DNA from: Temnothorax longispinosus
Taxonomy: Eukaryota > Arthropoda > Insecta > Hymenoptera > Formicidae
NCBI RefSeq assembly: GCF_030848805.1
Contig: NC_092361.1
Location: forward strand, 15,025,406 to 15,089,405
Direction: 5' to 3'
DNA length: 64,000 nucleotides
Shown: piece after piece, positions 23,197 through 34,024 of the stretch
How the letters are laid out: each line of letters opens with the position of its first letter
Numbering within the stretch: the first letter of the stretch is position 1
Notes under the pieces: model-generated
The model's input: only the letters and a program-made list of their open reading frames with translations
What the model was told of the DNA's origin: nothing
The model's database searches: none
Made by a program: the position numbers and the translations under genes

Positions 23197-26100
23197 ATGG
23201 GATTCTCGCAGAGAGGGCAGAGAGGCATGTGGATGGCGTCGCTAGCCTTGCTCATAATCGCCACTTTCGTCGACATCAGCGAAGAAATTGCCGTTATGAG
23301 CGTCGACCTTGGTAGCGAATGGATGAAGGTCGCTATCGTCTCGGTACGTAACAATCTGTCTGCAGCGAGTGCGTATCCGATCCGATGGGCTTGTCGGACT
23401 ACTGGTTTTGCATTAGCGAGCTTTATCGAATGTATCCAACGCAGCTTTGTACTTTTGAAAAATTGATCGTGTCTCTTACGAAATGCTCTTTGCTCCGCAG
23501 CCAGGTGTTCCTATGGAAATAGCTTTAAATAAGGAGTCGAAGAGGAAAACACCAGTCACGATTGCGTTCAGGGATGGGGAGAGATCGTTCGGCGAGGACG
23601 CCCAAGTGATCGGAGTGAGATTCCCCCAGAACACCTTCTTCTACATTCTAGACCTTCTGGGAAAGCCTATAGACAATCCACTAGTACAACTCTACCGAAA
23701 GAGATTTCCTTATTACGACATCGTTGCCGACGAGGAGCGAAAAACCGTAGCGTTTAGATTAAACGAGAACACGACGTTCACTCCGGAGGAGTTGCTCGCG
23801 CAGATACTGCACAAAGGCAAGGAGATGGCGGAAGCTGCCGCCCATCAGAAGATCAACGAAGCTGTTATCACCGTGCCGGGATTCTTCAATCAGGCTGAGA
23901 GACGAGCCTTGATTCAAGCGGCCGAACTCGCCGGGTTGAAGGTGTTACAGCTCATAAACGATTACATGGCGGTCGCTTTAAACTACGGCGTATTCGGTAG
24001 AACTGAGATAAATGATTCCGCTCATTACATCATGTTTTACGACATGGGTGCTAGCAGCACCACTGCGACGGTCGTCAGCTATCAGAACATGAAAACGAAA
24101 GAGAGGGGTTTCCTTGAGAACAATCCTCACGTTTCCGTGCTCGGTGTGGGATACGATCGCACGCTCGGCGGATTGGAAATGCAAATCAGACTGCAGCAGT
24201 ATTTGGCGCAGCAATTTGACGCTCTTAAAAAGACACCGAATTCGGTGTTCAAGAGCCCGAGAGCGATGGCGAAGCTCTTCAAGGAAGCTGGACGCGTGAA
24301 AACTGTACTTAGTGCCAACGCGGACCATTTTGCCCAGATAGAAAGTTTGATAGACGATATCGACTTCAAATTGCAAGTCACGAGAGAGAAGCTGGAAGAG
24401 ATATGCGCCGATTTGTTCGAACGTGTAGCGAATCCTGTGAAGATCGCATTGGAAACTTCAGGTGATTATCTTCTTACGGATACATGATTATGATTCTTAA
24501 ATGTATATTTAAATAAATACTAAACGCATACATGTTGTGATACTGTTTCAGGTTTGACAATGGATGTTATATCGCATGTGGTATTGGTAGGAGCAGGTAC
24601 CCGCATGCCGAAGGTACAAGAGGCATTGTCCCAATACGTAAAGACAGAATTATCAAAAAATGTAAATACGGATGAGGCAGCTGCTTTAGGGGCTGCGTAC
24701 AAGGCGGCTGATCTTGGTCAGGGTTTCAAGGTCAAGAAGTTTGTCACGAAAGACGCTTTGTTGTTCCCGATTCAAATCACTTTTGATAGAACTGTTGATA
24801 ATAAAGTTAGACAGGTAAAATATTATTATATGGTATTTGACTTTTTCATATATTTTAAGCTTTCGTATTAAAAGGTTATCTATATGTTTTTTTTTCATCA
24901 ATTTTTGTACAGGTGAAGAAGATGTTGTTTGGAAAAATGAATCCTTTTCCACAAAAGAAGATTATTACATTTAATAAGCATACGAATGATTTTGATTTTC
25001 ATGTAAATTATGCTGAGTTGGATTATTTGCCTGCGAGTGAGGTAACGTAAGTATCTGTAGTTTTTATTTATCTGTAATACTGGGAACAAATATTATAGGG
25101 ATATACTACAGGGATTGAATTTTTTTACAGTGCTATTGGTGATTTACGTATATCTACTGTGTCGTTGAGTGGCGTAGCCGAGGCTTTAGAAAAGCATGCC
25201 AAGGAAGGCGCCGAGAGTAAAGGAATCAAAGTGCACTTTAATATAGACGATAGCGGCGTACTGAACTTATTGACCGTAGAATTAGTTTCCGAAAAATCGA
25301 GTACTGTCGTTGACGAAGAAGAGGGTACTTTCTCAATACTTGGCTCAACTATTAGTAAATTCTTTGCAGGTTTGTGCCGAAGGCAGTGCAAAAAATGATA
25401 CCGTTAATTTTTGTTGTGTATACAAGTTTTCAATTTCGATGATATTTGCACTATACTGGTTCTTCTTTATATCTTGTTTGTATATATTGAAGAACTGTTT
25501 TATTTTTGAAGGAAAAGCACATATGTTACTTTCGTAACAAACAAAAGCAAAGATTCTTTCATGTTACGTTTTGAAATCATTGCAAGCATTTTTATCAAGA
25601 AATACGTAGATGTTTTGAAAAGGAAAAAAAACAGCACTATCATCGAGTAGGGCTCAGATTTTGATGTTGTTGACAATTAAACTCTTGCAGTAATGAGTTT
25701 TCAAAATTTATATATTAATAGAATGATGATATACATATTGTATTAACATTAACAGATTAATGTTAATAGAACGGCTCCCGTTCTATTAATGGCGATATAT
25801 TTTTGTTTACAACCATTTTATTAGACGTTACATGAGGCAAAATTTTGAAGTCTTGAATTGTGCAATCCGTTGTCAACTACATAAAACTCTAGGCTCTGAT
25901 CATAAATTATCCAAATAGCACGTTAGATTGAAGTTTCAATCTTTCAGGTTCTTCTTTAGAAAAAGAAACAGCGGACAAAGCAGAGGAATCACCGAAAGAG
26001 GATATAAAACCAGTGCATGAAGAACCAGAATTTTCGGATTCGACGAAAGAAACAGACGAGAAGGAGAAGAAAAAGAGCGAGACAAAAGTGAACGAGGATA

Positions 26101-27378
26101 AGGCTGCAAATAAAACCGAAAAGGCGGACAAAGAGAAGAAAGCCACGATCGTTCAGATCAAGGAACCTATCAGTTCGGAAGAGATTAAACTAGGATCATT
26201 AATCTTGTCCGGTGAAAAACTCGGGGAATCTCGAGACAAGTGAGCACAGATATATTTATTCGCAACGTGAAATAATAATTAAAAAAAATAATTTCCATCT
26301 TATATATATTCTGTTTTAAATTTTATTAACGTTAATGTAAATGTCACTCTTTTTTTTTATTGCCTTTTCTCTTGGCAAGCAAATATAATTAGCATAATTA
26401 TGATAAATATAATTTATACTATTTTGATAAAACTGTATCCTTACTTTTCTTTAGGATACATCGTTTGGACGTGCACGATTCGGAGAAAACGCGCCGCGAA
26501 ACTGCGTTAAACAACCTCGAGTCGTACGTAATCGATGCGCAGCAGAAGTTCGACTCCGAGGAATTCTCGAACGCGGCTACCGAGAAGGAGATCGAGGAGA
26601 TTCGAAAAGCATGCGCCGAAATCTCCGAATGGTTGTACGAGGACGGATTCACCGCGACCGCGGAAGTTTACGAGGAGAAATTGATGGAACTGCAAAAGTT
26701 AACTAACGACGTCTACGAGAGAGTGTTCGAATACCGAGAACGACCAGAAGTCATGAACGGAATGGTTTCGCTACTCAAAGGCAGTAGACTGTTCTTAGAG
26801 AATATGCGTAACTTGAGTCAAACGACCGAAATTATAACGAAGATTGAAGTCGAGATGTTAGAAAAATTGATCAACGAGACACAGGTAAACGATTTAATTT
26901 TAATAATATCTAAAGTGACTTCGACTGACAGTATATATACTATTATTATATATTTATTAGTATGAATATAAAGAGCGATATTTTTCTCCAGGATTATCAC
27001 GATACAGTTTCGAAATATTTCGAAGATGCACTACTAAACATACAAGTAAAATACAAAGTCCGCCAGATCGCGAATAAAATGGAGTTACTTGATAGAGAAA
27101 TTAAATACCTTCTGAACAAAGTAAAGATATGGAAACCGAAACAGGAGTCTGCAGCGAATCAAACGACGGATAATAAAGGTGAGCGCACGATAGAGGAAAA
27201 TGAAGAACCCGCAACCGATTCCGATACTGAAAAAGACCAGGCTGCGGAAGAATATACGGAGGAGCAACGACAGGAACCGGAGACGACGGATACACAGGAT
27301 CCAGTACTTCTACCGGAAAGCGAGAAAACACAATTACCTAAGGAAGAAGTTCAGGAAGAAACGCATCAAGAACTATAA
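23197..27378 (+). CDS. HYOU1: Hypoxia up-regulated protein 1 (HYOU1 / Grp170), ER Hsp70-family chaperone
   Basis: Eight exons (23197-23343, 23501-24461, 24552-24814, 24913-25046, 25131-25369, 25948-26239, 26455-26884, 26992-27378) join in frame to 950 residues (human 999). A signal peptide occupies about residues 1-33 (WMASLALLIIATF). The Hsp70 ATPase follows: VDLGSEWMKVAIV, ITVPGFFNQAERRAL, FYDMGASSTTATVV and VVLVGAGTRMPKVQ. Then come the substrate-binding part, an acidic Lys/Glu-rich loop (exon 6), the helical Grp170 extension and an acidic tail. The C-terminus HQEL is a plausible variant of the KDEL/NDEL retrieval signal. Grp170 is a nucleotide exchange factor for BiP and a holdase in the ER lumen. 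Confidence 0.95.
25649..25900. repeat. Foldback element in HYOU1 intron 5
   Basis: GGGCTCAGATTTTGATGTTG with TTGACAA at the left pairs loosely with the inverse of TTGTCAACTACATAAAACTC and AGGCTCTGA at the right. The centre has its own palindromes, TTAACATTAA and AGAACGGC...CCGTTCT. It is old and non-coding. Confidence 0.5.
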
Positions 27379-28970
27379 GAAATAATTTATTTAAAAGTGT
27401 GATTCTTTGTTATTGATCGACGATATCCGTCGATTTAGACAATTTTTCTATAGATTACTTTCGTCAGATGCATTTAAAGTTAAAGCGGAAATTCTCTCGT
27501 GCGTTGCTGTTGAATAAGTTGTTCTGCGAATGCGAACACGAGCTGTTCCATTTGATTAATAATATGTATTTATATAATGGATATGGTTTCATCGTTCATT
27601 CATAGCAGAAAAGTTATTGCAAGAGTATAAATTCTTATCGAAGATTGTTCGCGATAATTATGTTACACAAGTGCCAAGCCAACAGCAGATCCCGACAATT
27701 GATAACGGATTATTTGATAATGGACATGCGTAAAGTTAGGCCAGTTCTGCGAGAGGGACTTATCTCTCTCGAATCTTTACAGCATGAATTTGTGACTTTA
27801 CACGTAAAATGCTTTTGCTGCAAGTATATCGTATATCTTTTAATTATGTATTATCACGCTACATACGAGGTTGCAGTATAAAGCATACTATTGCTTGTAA
27901 AAACACGAATGACAAGGACATATATAAAATAATTTTGGTTCGTAAAATAATTCTTGCATATCTTTCGGGGAGTGGATCTTTTCGTGTAGTAAAACAGCCC
28001 TACGTTCTCGCAAAATGTATATCGGTAGTCTTCGAATGAATTTATCACGTTTTCCTATATGCATTGATTTGTATCATCTTTTTTATAAAGAAAGATTTAC
28101 ATAAATCTTTCCATTTTCTGTTATTTATAGTGATATCATATATATATAAAAAAAATATGTGACAATTCAGATATTCTAATATATATTTCTTAAAGAAGTT
28201 AGATAGAATATATATGGAATATTGGTTATTTTGTAAATATATATATATATATATAACCATTTGCACAATGTGAAATAGATAAAAGTCGGCCCCTCGAGAA
28301 TCGTAAGATAAGATTGCTTTTCTGGCTTCAATATTTAGATGAGTTCTTTGAAAATCACGAACACGATATGATTATTCTACTGCCAAATAGGCGTTCGGAT
28401 TCGAAAAATTTTTATCATTCCAATAAAAATAATTGTAAATTTAAATGTTATTCATATTATTTTGAATAAATAAAAAATATAAGAGAGAAAGGGAGAGAGA
28501 AACATTGGAATAAAGAAACAAAATGTATATTGTCACCATTATTTTTCTTTAAAAAAATATATATTAATGATAAAATTATTAAAAAGTTAATCTTTCCATG
28601 TGGGGAAAAAATTAACCATTGCAGTCAAACTTCCGTTATTTTTTTTATTTATAATTGGCTCTGTAAACATCTGGAAACTAAATTTCTTGTTCTCTTTCGA
28701 GAAAACTAGTAGAAATCGCTCAGCTGATTTCTACTAGCGAGGTTATGTACACAGTACCGGTTACTCGCTCCTTTTACTCGCTCTTCAAAATTTCTCTTTC
28801 TGAACGTCTTAGGTCTTAGGGATTATAACGCGTCTTCATTTATGTTAAAAGATACGTAGGTGAAGGACTAAAAAAAATTAAGAATAGAGAGGTTATCAGA
28901 AATTGCTGGTCTCAATGAATTAAAAAAAAAAAAGTGGTTTGACTGTACATTAATTATATTGTTAGCAAGT
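27379..28970. other. AT-rich spacer between HYOU1 and the DIABLO-like gene
   Basis: It includes the HYOU1 3' end and (TA)n runs near 28240. A short palindrome CTAGTAGAAATC/GATTTCTACTAG lies at 28707-28737. No supported coding exon. Confidence 0.5.
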
Positions 28971-29925
28971 ATGGCCATGCGTCAAGTTCTTAGAAAATTA
29001 TGGAAAGATATTAGACCCGCAATGGTGAGAATATAATTCATATTTTAATTTCTATATATTTAATTTTAAATATAAAAACTAAAAAAAGCCTACAATTGCA
29101 GTACACATCGGGTATGTTGTTTGCACATTGCAACTCACCCGACAAGCCTAGTGAAAACGACAAGTTAAAACTGGCACCACCAGATGTAAATAAGCTCACT
29201 CATGAGTATATGATAAAACAATCTGCGTTGGATACTGCTAACAGCGTAACTCAGACATTAACTGTTACTTACACGGCTATAGTAGATCTGAGCGTTGAAT
29301 ACAGGTAATTAAAAATAATAACATAGATCTACGAAGATAAAGGTGTGTCTCCGTTTATCGTGACAATTTTGCAGAACATTGTTGAACGAGCTCATTTCCC
29401 TTCTCGAAGAAACTATAATTCACAATGTAAGTGACGCGCACGCGGATCTGATTGTGGAGTTACGGAACGAAATGCAAGAGAGGAAGGAGAAGATTACGGT
29501 AATAAGGAATTGCTTAAGAAACGAGATAATCCTGCCTGACGTAATATCAAATATTACTCAAACATTAAATATTGCAGTCTAAAATTCTAAATAATTAATC
29601 AAAATTAAAATTCTCTTATGACACAAAGTATAGATTGTATACATATCTTGCACCATAAAAATATAATTATATAAGTCAAAACGCAAATCTCTTTTAGCGC
29701 TTAACTACGTACATGGATTACGTGCACAAAATGGCAGTAGCTAGCGCAGAGCTATGTTACATGTGCGAGATGGATAGTTTGACTGGCACGCTTCAACAGA
29801 GGATAGAGGATGCGTTAGACAGGGTAAAGACGGAAATTAACTGCAATGCAGAATTGGAACGAGCATACCGGCTTATACAGGAACAGTCCATCAAAAGTAG
29901 TAAAGAAACAACTGAGAAGCAATGA
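28971..29925 (+). CDS. DIABLO: DIABLO/Smac-like mitochondrial pro-apoptotic protein
   Basis: Four exons (28971-29024, 29102-29304, 29375-29498, 29698-29925) join in frame to 202 residues. The first about 25 residues are Arg/Lys-rich and suit a mitochondrial presequence (MAMRQVLRKLWKDIRP). The rest is helical and follows human DIABLO segment by segment: SVTQTLTVTYTAIVDLSVEY, LLNELISLLEE, then ITRLTTYMDYVHKMAVASAE, and a Lys/Glu-rich tail. Mature DIABLO binds inhibitor-of-apoptosis proteins through an N-terminal Ala-Val-Pro-Ile. Here the equivalent region reads GMLFAHCNSP, so the canonical tetrapeptide is not visible. The call rests on the helical pattern and exon order; identity is low. Confidence 0.68.
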
Positions 29926-30636
29926 ACTTTTATAGGGAATGTTCTAATATTATAGAGATCGAGATTGAAATATGCTCAGAGCAGGTTTTATTTTTTCTAT
30001 GAAAAAAAAATTAAAAATAATTTGTTTCGTTATGGTATCTACATATATTAATAAATGATTTTCCTCCGCATCTACCAGTATATTATTACATCACTTAACA
30101 GTTAACATTAATCTTATTCAATTATTTCATTTTTTTCTTATTTTTTATTCAAAGCGACAACCTATATTGGCTATATTAAAGGTGTTTGATACACTAGGAC
30201 TATTTTAGTCTTAAGTATTTCTCTTATTATCTAGAATTCATAACAACCTCATCATAAAAATATGATTAGAATAAAGCATGCCTCACTATTCTGTTCAGTC
30301 TAATCATGATAATTCAAGAATTATCACAATTTTTGCACTGTATTCATATTATTTTCAAGTTTGCTTTAATAAGATCGGTAAGGTGTAATATAAATATGTT
30401 CGATATAAGTGTCGAATATATCAATTATTAACGGAGCAGGATTTATACCTTTTCATTTTTCACGCAAACCTGTTCGTATCACAAAAAAAACTAAGTCTTC
30501 AAAATATAAAGACATATATATATACACACACAATATATTCGTATAATATTCAACACACAGCACGCACGTAAAATATATTACTTAAATAAACATAATAGGG
30601 AGAGAGTATTTACAGACTTGTGAGAACGGTGCCGCT
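29926..30636. other. Spacer between convergent DIABLO-like and NAA38 genes
   Basis: AT-rich 3' regions of both genes. AATAAA-like signals occur near 30049. Nothing else is supported. Confidence 0.5.
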
Positions 30637-31382
30637 TCAAACGTCTAAATGTATCGAGACAATGTGCCGACCGGGCACCATCACCAAGCCTAAAACTCTC
30701 GCTTCCGTGTGCTCCATGGACAGGTACTCGGTGCACGAGCCCAAAATAACGTTGGCGTCACGATCCGTGCAGAGAAACGCTCCTCTCAAGACCCTTCCGT
30801 CGGTCATCTCGATACGCAGATGTCGATTCAGCCAGCTCCTCAGCTTCTGTTTGGCTGGCGATTCCTCAGAGACTGCCTGCTGTAGAATAGAAGCACGATT
30901 ATAATTCTCACGTATTCTCAGGTATAGTGAACATTTCTAGGAAAACTTTGTTCTTTAAAAGCTTTATTAAAGCTTTCTCCAGCGATTCCGTGTAATTATC
31001 TTGTAGCCTACAAAATTACCGGACGAGTTGTTTTTAATGCAGAATATTAAAAAAAATTCTTGCATCTATACAAGTGCAATCTATGTAATTTATTGTAATT
31101 GTTTAAATAACGAAATATGAATGAGAATAATATATGATAATAGCAATTCGGTAAGACCGTGCTCCAAAGACGTACATAACCTGTGCGCGCGATAAAAATC
31201 GATAAAAATTTAAACTTGTGGTCGTGAGAAGGACGCACAGATCTCGCAAAGTAACAGTTGTGGCGAAAAATTGGAAAGATCAGATGAAGGCGAAAGAAAT
31301 GTAGAATTACCTCCTCATTCCCGTGCTCGTTGTTCACGACGTTGCTCAAATTGTGCACCGTCTCCTTCATACTCGCGCTCAT
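30637..31382 (-). CDS. NAA38: NAA38 (LSMD1), auxiliary subunit of the NatC N-terminal acetyltransferase
   Basis: Two exons (31382-31311 and 30879-30637) join in phase to 104 residues. Exon 2 is an Sm-like fold: KLRSWLNRHLRIEMTDGRVL, GAFLCTDRDANVILGS, then VLGLVMVPGRHIVSIHLDV to the stop. Human NAA38 has the same signature ([35 protein letters not shown].HIVSI). NatC (NAA30, NAA35, NAA38) acetylates N-terminal Met followed by hydrophobic residues on nascent chains. The gene is divergent from NDUFV2. Confidence 0.93.
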
Positions 31383-31980
31383 CGCACTCCCGTTTACCCT
31401 CGTTTACGGGCAGGATGGACTTCTCACTTCTCAGATGAAAACACCTCGACACCGTACCGCGATTTGCTGGGTCGCGATCACACGTACGATTCAAATTTGT
31501 TTTGATCTCGCTGATCTATAACCCGACGGATGACGGACCTGCAATTTTGTTCCTTGCGGCCGCACCATATTGAAGTTTCTGCACTTAAAACGAGACAGAC
31601 GTATATAATTTGACGTCGGAGAGAGGAAGAGAGAAAGCGAAAGGACGTGCGAAATGTTCAATCGACGAGGAACGGAACAACTGTTCCTTGCGGTTGCACC
31701 ATCTTATTACACTTTATGCATTTTCTGCACTTGAAATGAAATGGACATGTAATTAGATGTTGGAGAGAAAAGGAAGCAAATAGGAACTCTACACTCTACA
31801 CAAAGAGCAGAATTCAAACAAAATTCACTTTAAGGTTAGGTTAGGTTAGGATAGCCTGGCAGTTGCGCGGTTGCCACGGTTCCCCGTGATTGTGGCGGAG
31901 GGTGAGCGGGTTGACGTTTATTTGACAGAGTGCAGCGAGCAAGAATCTCGTCGTGCCGCCGGTCATTCAGCCGTGTCAAC
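31383..31980. promoter_or_regulatory. Shared divergent promoter of NAA38 and NDUFV2 with internal duplication
   Basis: The 598-bp spacer separates two divergent start codons. A tandem-type repeat occupies about 31544-31628 and 31680-31770: both units contain TTGTTCCTTGCGG or CTGTTCCTTGCGG, GCACCAT, TTTCTGCACTT, and a final TTGGAGAGA or CGGAGAGAGG. A GGTTA run (31833-31852) resembles the TTAGG insect telomere unit but is only about four repeats long. Confidence 0.6.
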
Positions 31981-33358
31981 ATGCTGACGTCTCTACGACG
32001 AGCTTGCGGGCTCCTCGTGAGTAAATCACTCGCTGAAAGTTTACCGATGTCGCACTCATTGCAGTTTGCTTCACCGCTATAACCTCAAACACCTTACATA
32101 ATCTTGTATTTTCAATTGAAACTGATCGGCTTTGTAAAACACTTCTCGAACGCAAGTCAATTACTTGATATTTTTACGAAAGGAGCATGTGTATTTTATT
32201 TTATGTGAAATACTTGACATCTTTACGAGAAAATATCCCTATCTTATTCGATCCAAAACAATGCAAGCGTTATTTAGGAAGGACACCTTATTTTTGACTA
32301 TTATTTTATCTATCTTTACTTCTATTGATTCTAAATTAAGCTTGTGAGAGTCAGAATGAATAAATAAGATGTAAGATAAAAGTTTATAGGCGTGTATGAT
32401 TTTTTCTCTCTGTAAAGTTTGCATATTCACCATCTGGCACTTGACCTATTATTTGATCTATCACTTGACACGTATTTAAGATCAATTATTTCCTCAACAG
32501 GCTTCAAGAAACATTAGGGGAGTGCAAACAACAGCAAATCGCACGTCGGACCAGCTGTTTGTTGTACGTAATAATAATAAATAGCAATAATAATAATAAT
32601 AATAAATAATAACAGGATATTGTACATGGTATTTAAATTTCAGCACAGAGACAGCGAGCATGACAATCCTAATATACCGTTCGAGTTCAACGAGGCGAAT
32701 AAGAAGCGGATCGAAGCTCTGCTTGCGATTTATCCCGAAGGACACAAGCGCGGTGCCATGATACCTCTGTTGGATCTGGCGCAGCGGCAGCACGGCTGGC
32801 TGCCCATCTCCGCCATGCACAAAGTCGCCGAGATACTGGACGTGCCGCGCATGAGAGTGTACGAGGTAGCCACGTTCTACACGATGTTCAATCGCAGGCC
32901 CATGGGCAAGTATCACATACAGATTTGCACCTGCACTCCGTGCTGGCTGAGGGACTCCGACTCGATAGTCAACGCTGTGACGAAGGCCGCGAATTGCGAG
33001 CTCGGCGGCAGCTCCGCGGACAAGCTGTTCACCGTCTCGGAAGTGGAGTGTCTGGGCGCTTGCGCCAATGCGCCGATGTTCCAAGTGAACGACGATTATT
33101 ATGTACGTATATACCTGTCCTTTTAGGAACAACAGCCTCGAGTGAAAACGACGCTGTACTTATCATTCCTTTTTTCTTTTGCAGGAGGATTTGACCCCGG
33201 AAACTGCAACGGCTATAATAAATGCTTTCAAGAAGGGCGAGAGACCGTCGCCGGGCCCACAGAATTCTCCGAGATTCGCGGCTGACCCCGCCGGTGGACT
33301 TACGTCGTTAACGTCTCCGCCACCGGGTCCCGGATTTGGAGTTAGGTCGGACTTGTAA
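31981..33358 (+). CDS. NDUFV2: NADH dehydrogenase (complex I) 24-kDa flavoprotein subunit
   Basis: Four exons (31981-32016, 32501-32563, 32644-33102, 33185-33358) join in frame to 243 residues. The first about 30 residues form a basic mitochondrial targeting sequence (MLTSLRRACGLL). The body matches the thioredoxin-like 24-kDa subunit: LLDLAQRQHGWLPISAMHKV, VYEVATFYTMFNRRP, CTCTPCW and VECLGACANAPMFQVN. The last two motifs supply the four Cys that bind the N1a 2Fe-2S cluster. The end ERPSPGPQN...GFGVRSDL is typical for the eukaryotic protein. It works in the matrix arm of respiratory complex I with NDUFV1. Confidence 0.97.
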
Positions 33359-34024
33359 AATATATGGTTTTTGATAGGGCTGTAGTGTACGTTAACGAAT
33401 GTAAAAAGATTATTAATAAATACATGTCAAAGTAGCAAATTGTTTCGTTGACACGTCTTCACACATTTATGATTTTATATTTGTTTTATGTATGAAATAA
33501 TTTTAATGTATCTAATAAATCTCCGAATTTGAAATATATATTACTTTTCCTTTGAATATAGCTGTGTTCTAAATATAGGGTATTAAATCAAACGATTAGA
33601 AATTATAAATTTAGCCATTAAAGGAAGCATCTCTACTTTTATGATTATTGTAAACTCAAAGAATTTTATAAAATATAAAATTTTATAAAATGGAATATAT
33701 CATATGTTTATGAAAATATTTAATCTAATACCGTATAAGAATCATTATATTTATTAACATTAAATTGAGTATAATAACATTTATATTTTTGCATCGTATT
33801 TAAACATTCGCGTTTAAACGAATTGTGTGTACGTATAATTTTAAAAACTTGATTGTAAATTCCTTTTTATCTACGTTAGAATGAGAGCAAAGCCGTGATC
33901 AGTTTATCAGTTGGCCGACAGGTGCACGAGGGTGAGACGCGCGCGCTTCGAATAAATCCGTAATTAATGTAATTACACTCGTGTTAATTATTCCTGACGC
34001 TGAACACATGTGCCTGATCGAGCG
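33359..34024. other. Spacer between NDUFV2 and PMS2
   Basis: AT-rich NDUFV2 3' end followed by a short promoter-like stretch near 33900-34020. No coding exon seen. Confidence 0.5.

Noticed and set aside
31833..31852. GGTTA run as an interstitial telomere
   Set aside because: Only about four units; short GGTTA runs like this are common near insect promoters and do not show telomeric origin.
32494..33132. 212-codon minus-strand open frame
   Set aside because: Exact antisense of NDUFV2 exon 3 and its neighbouring intron.
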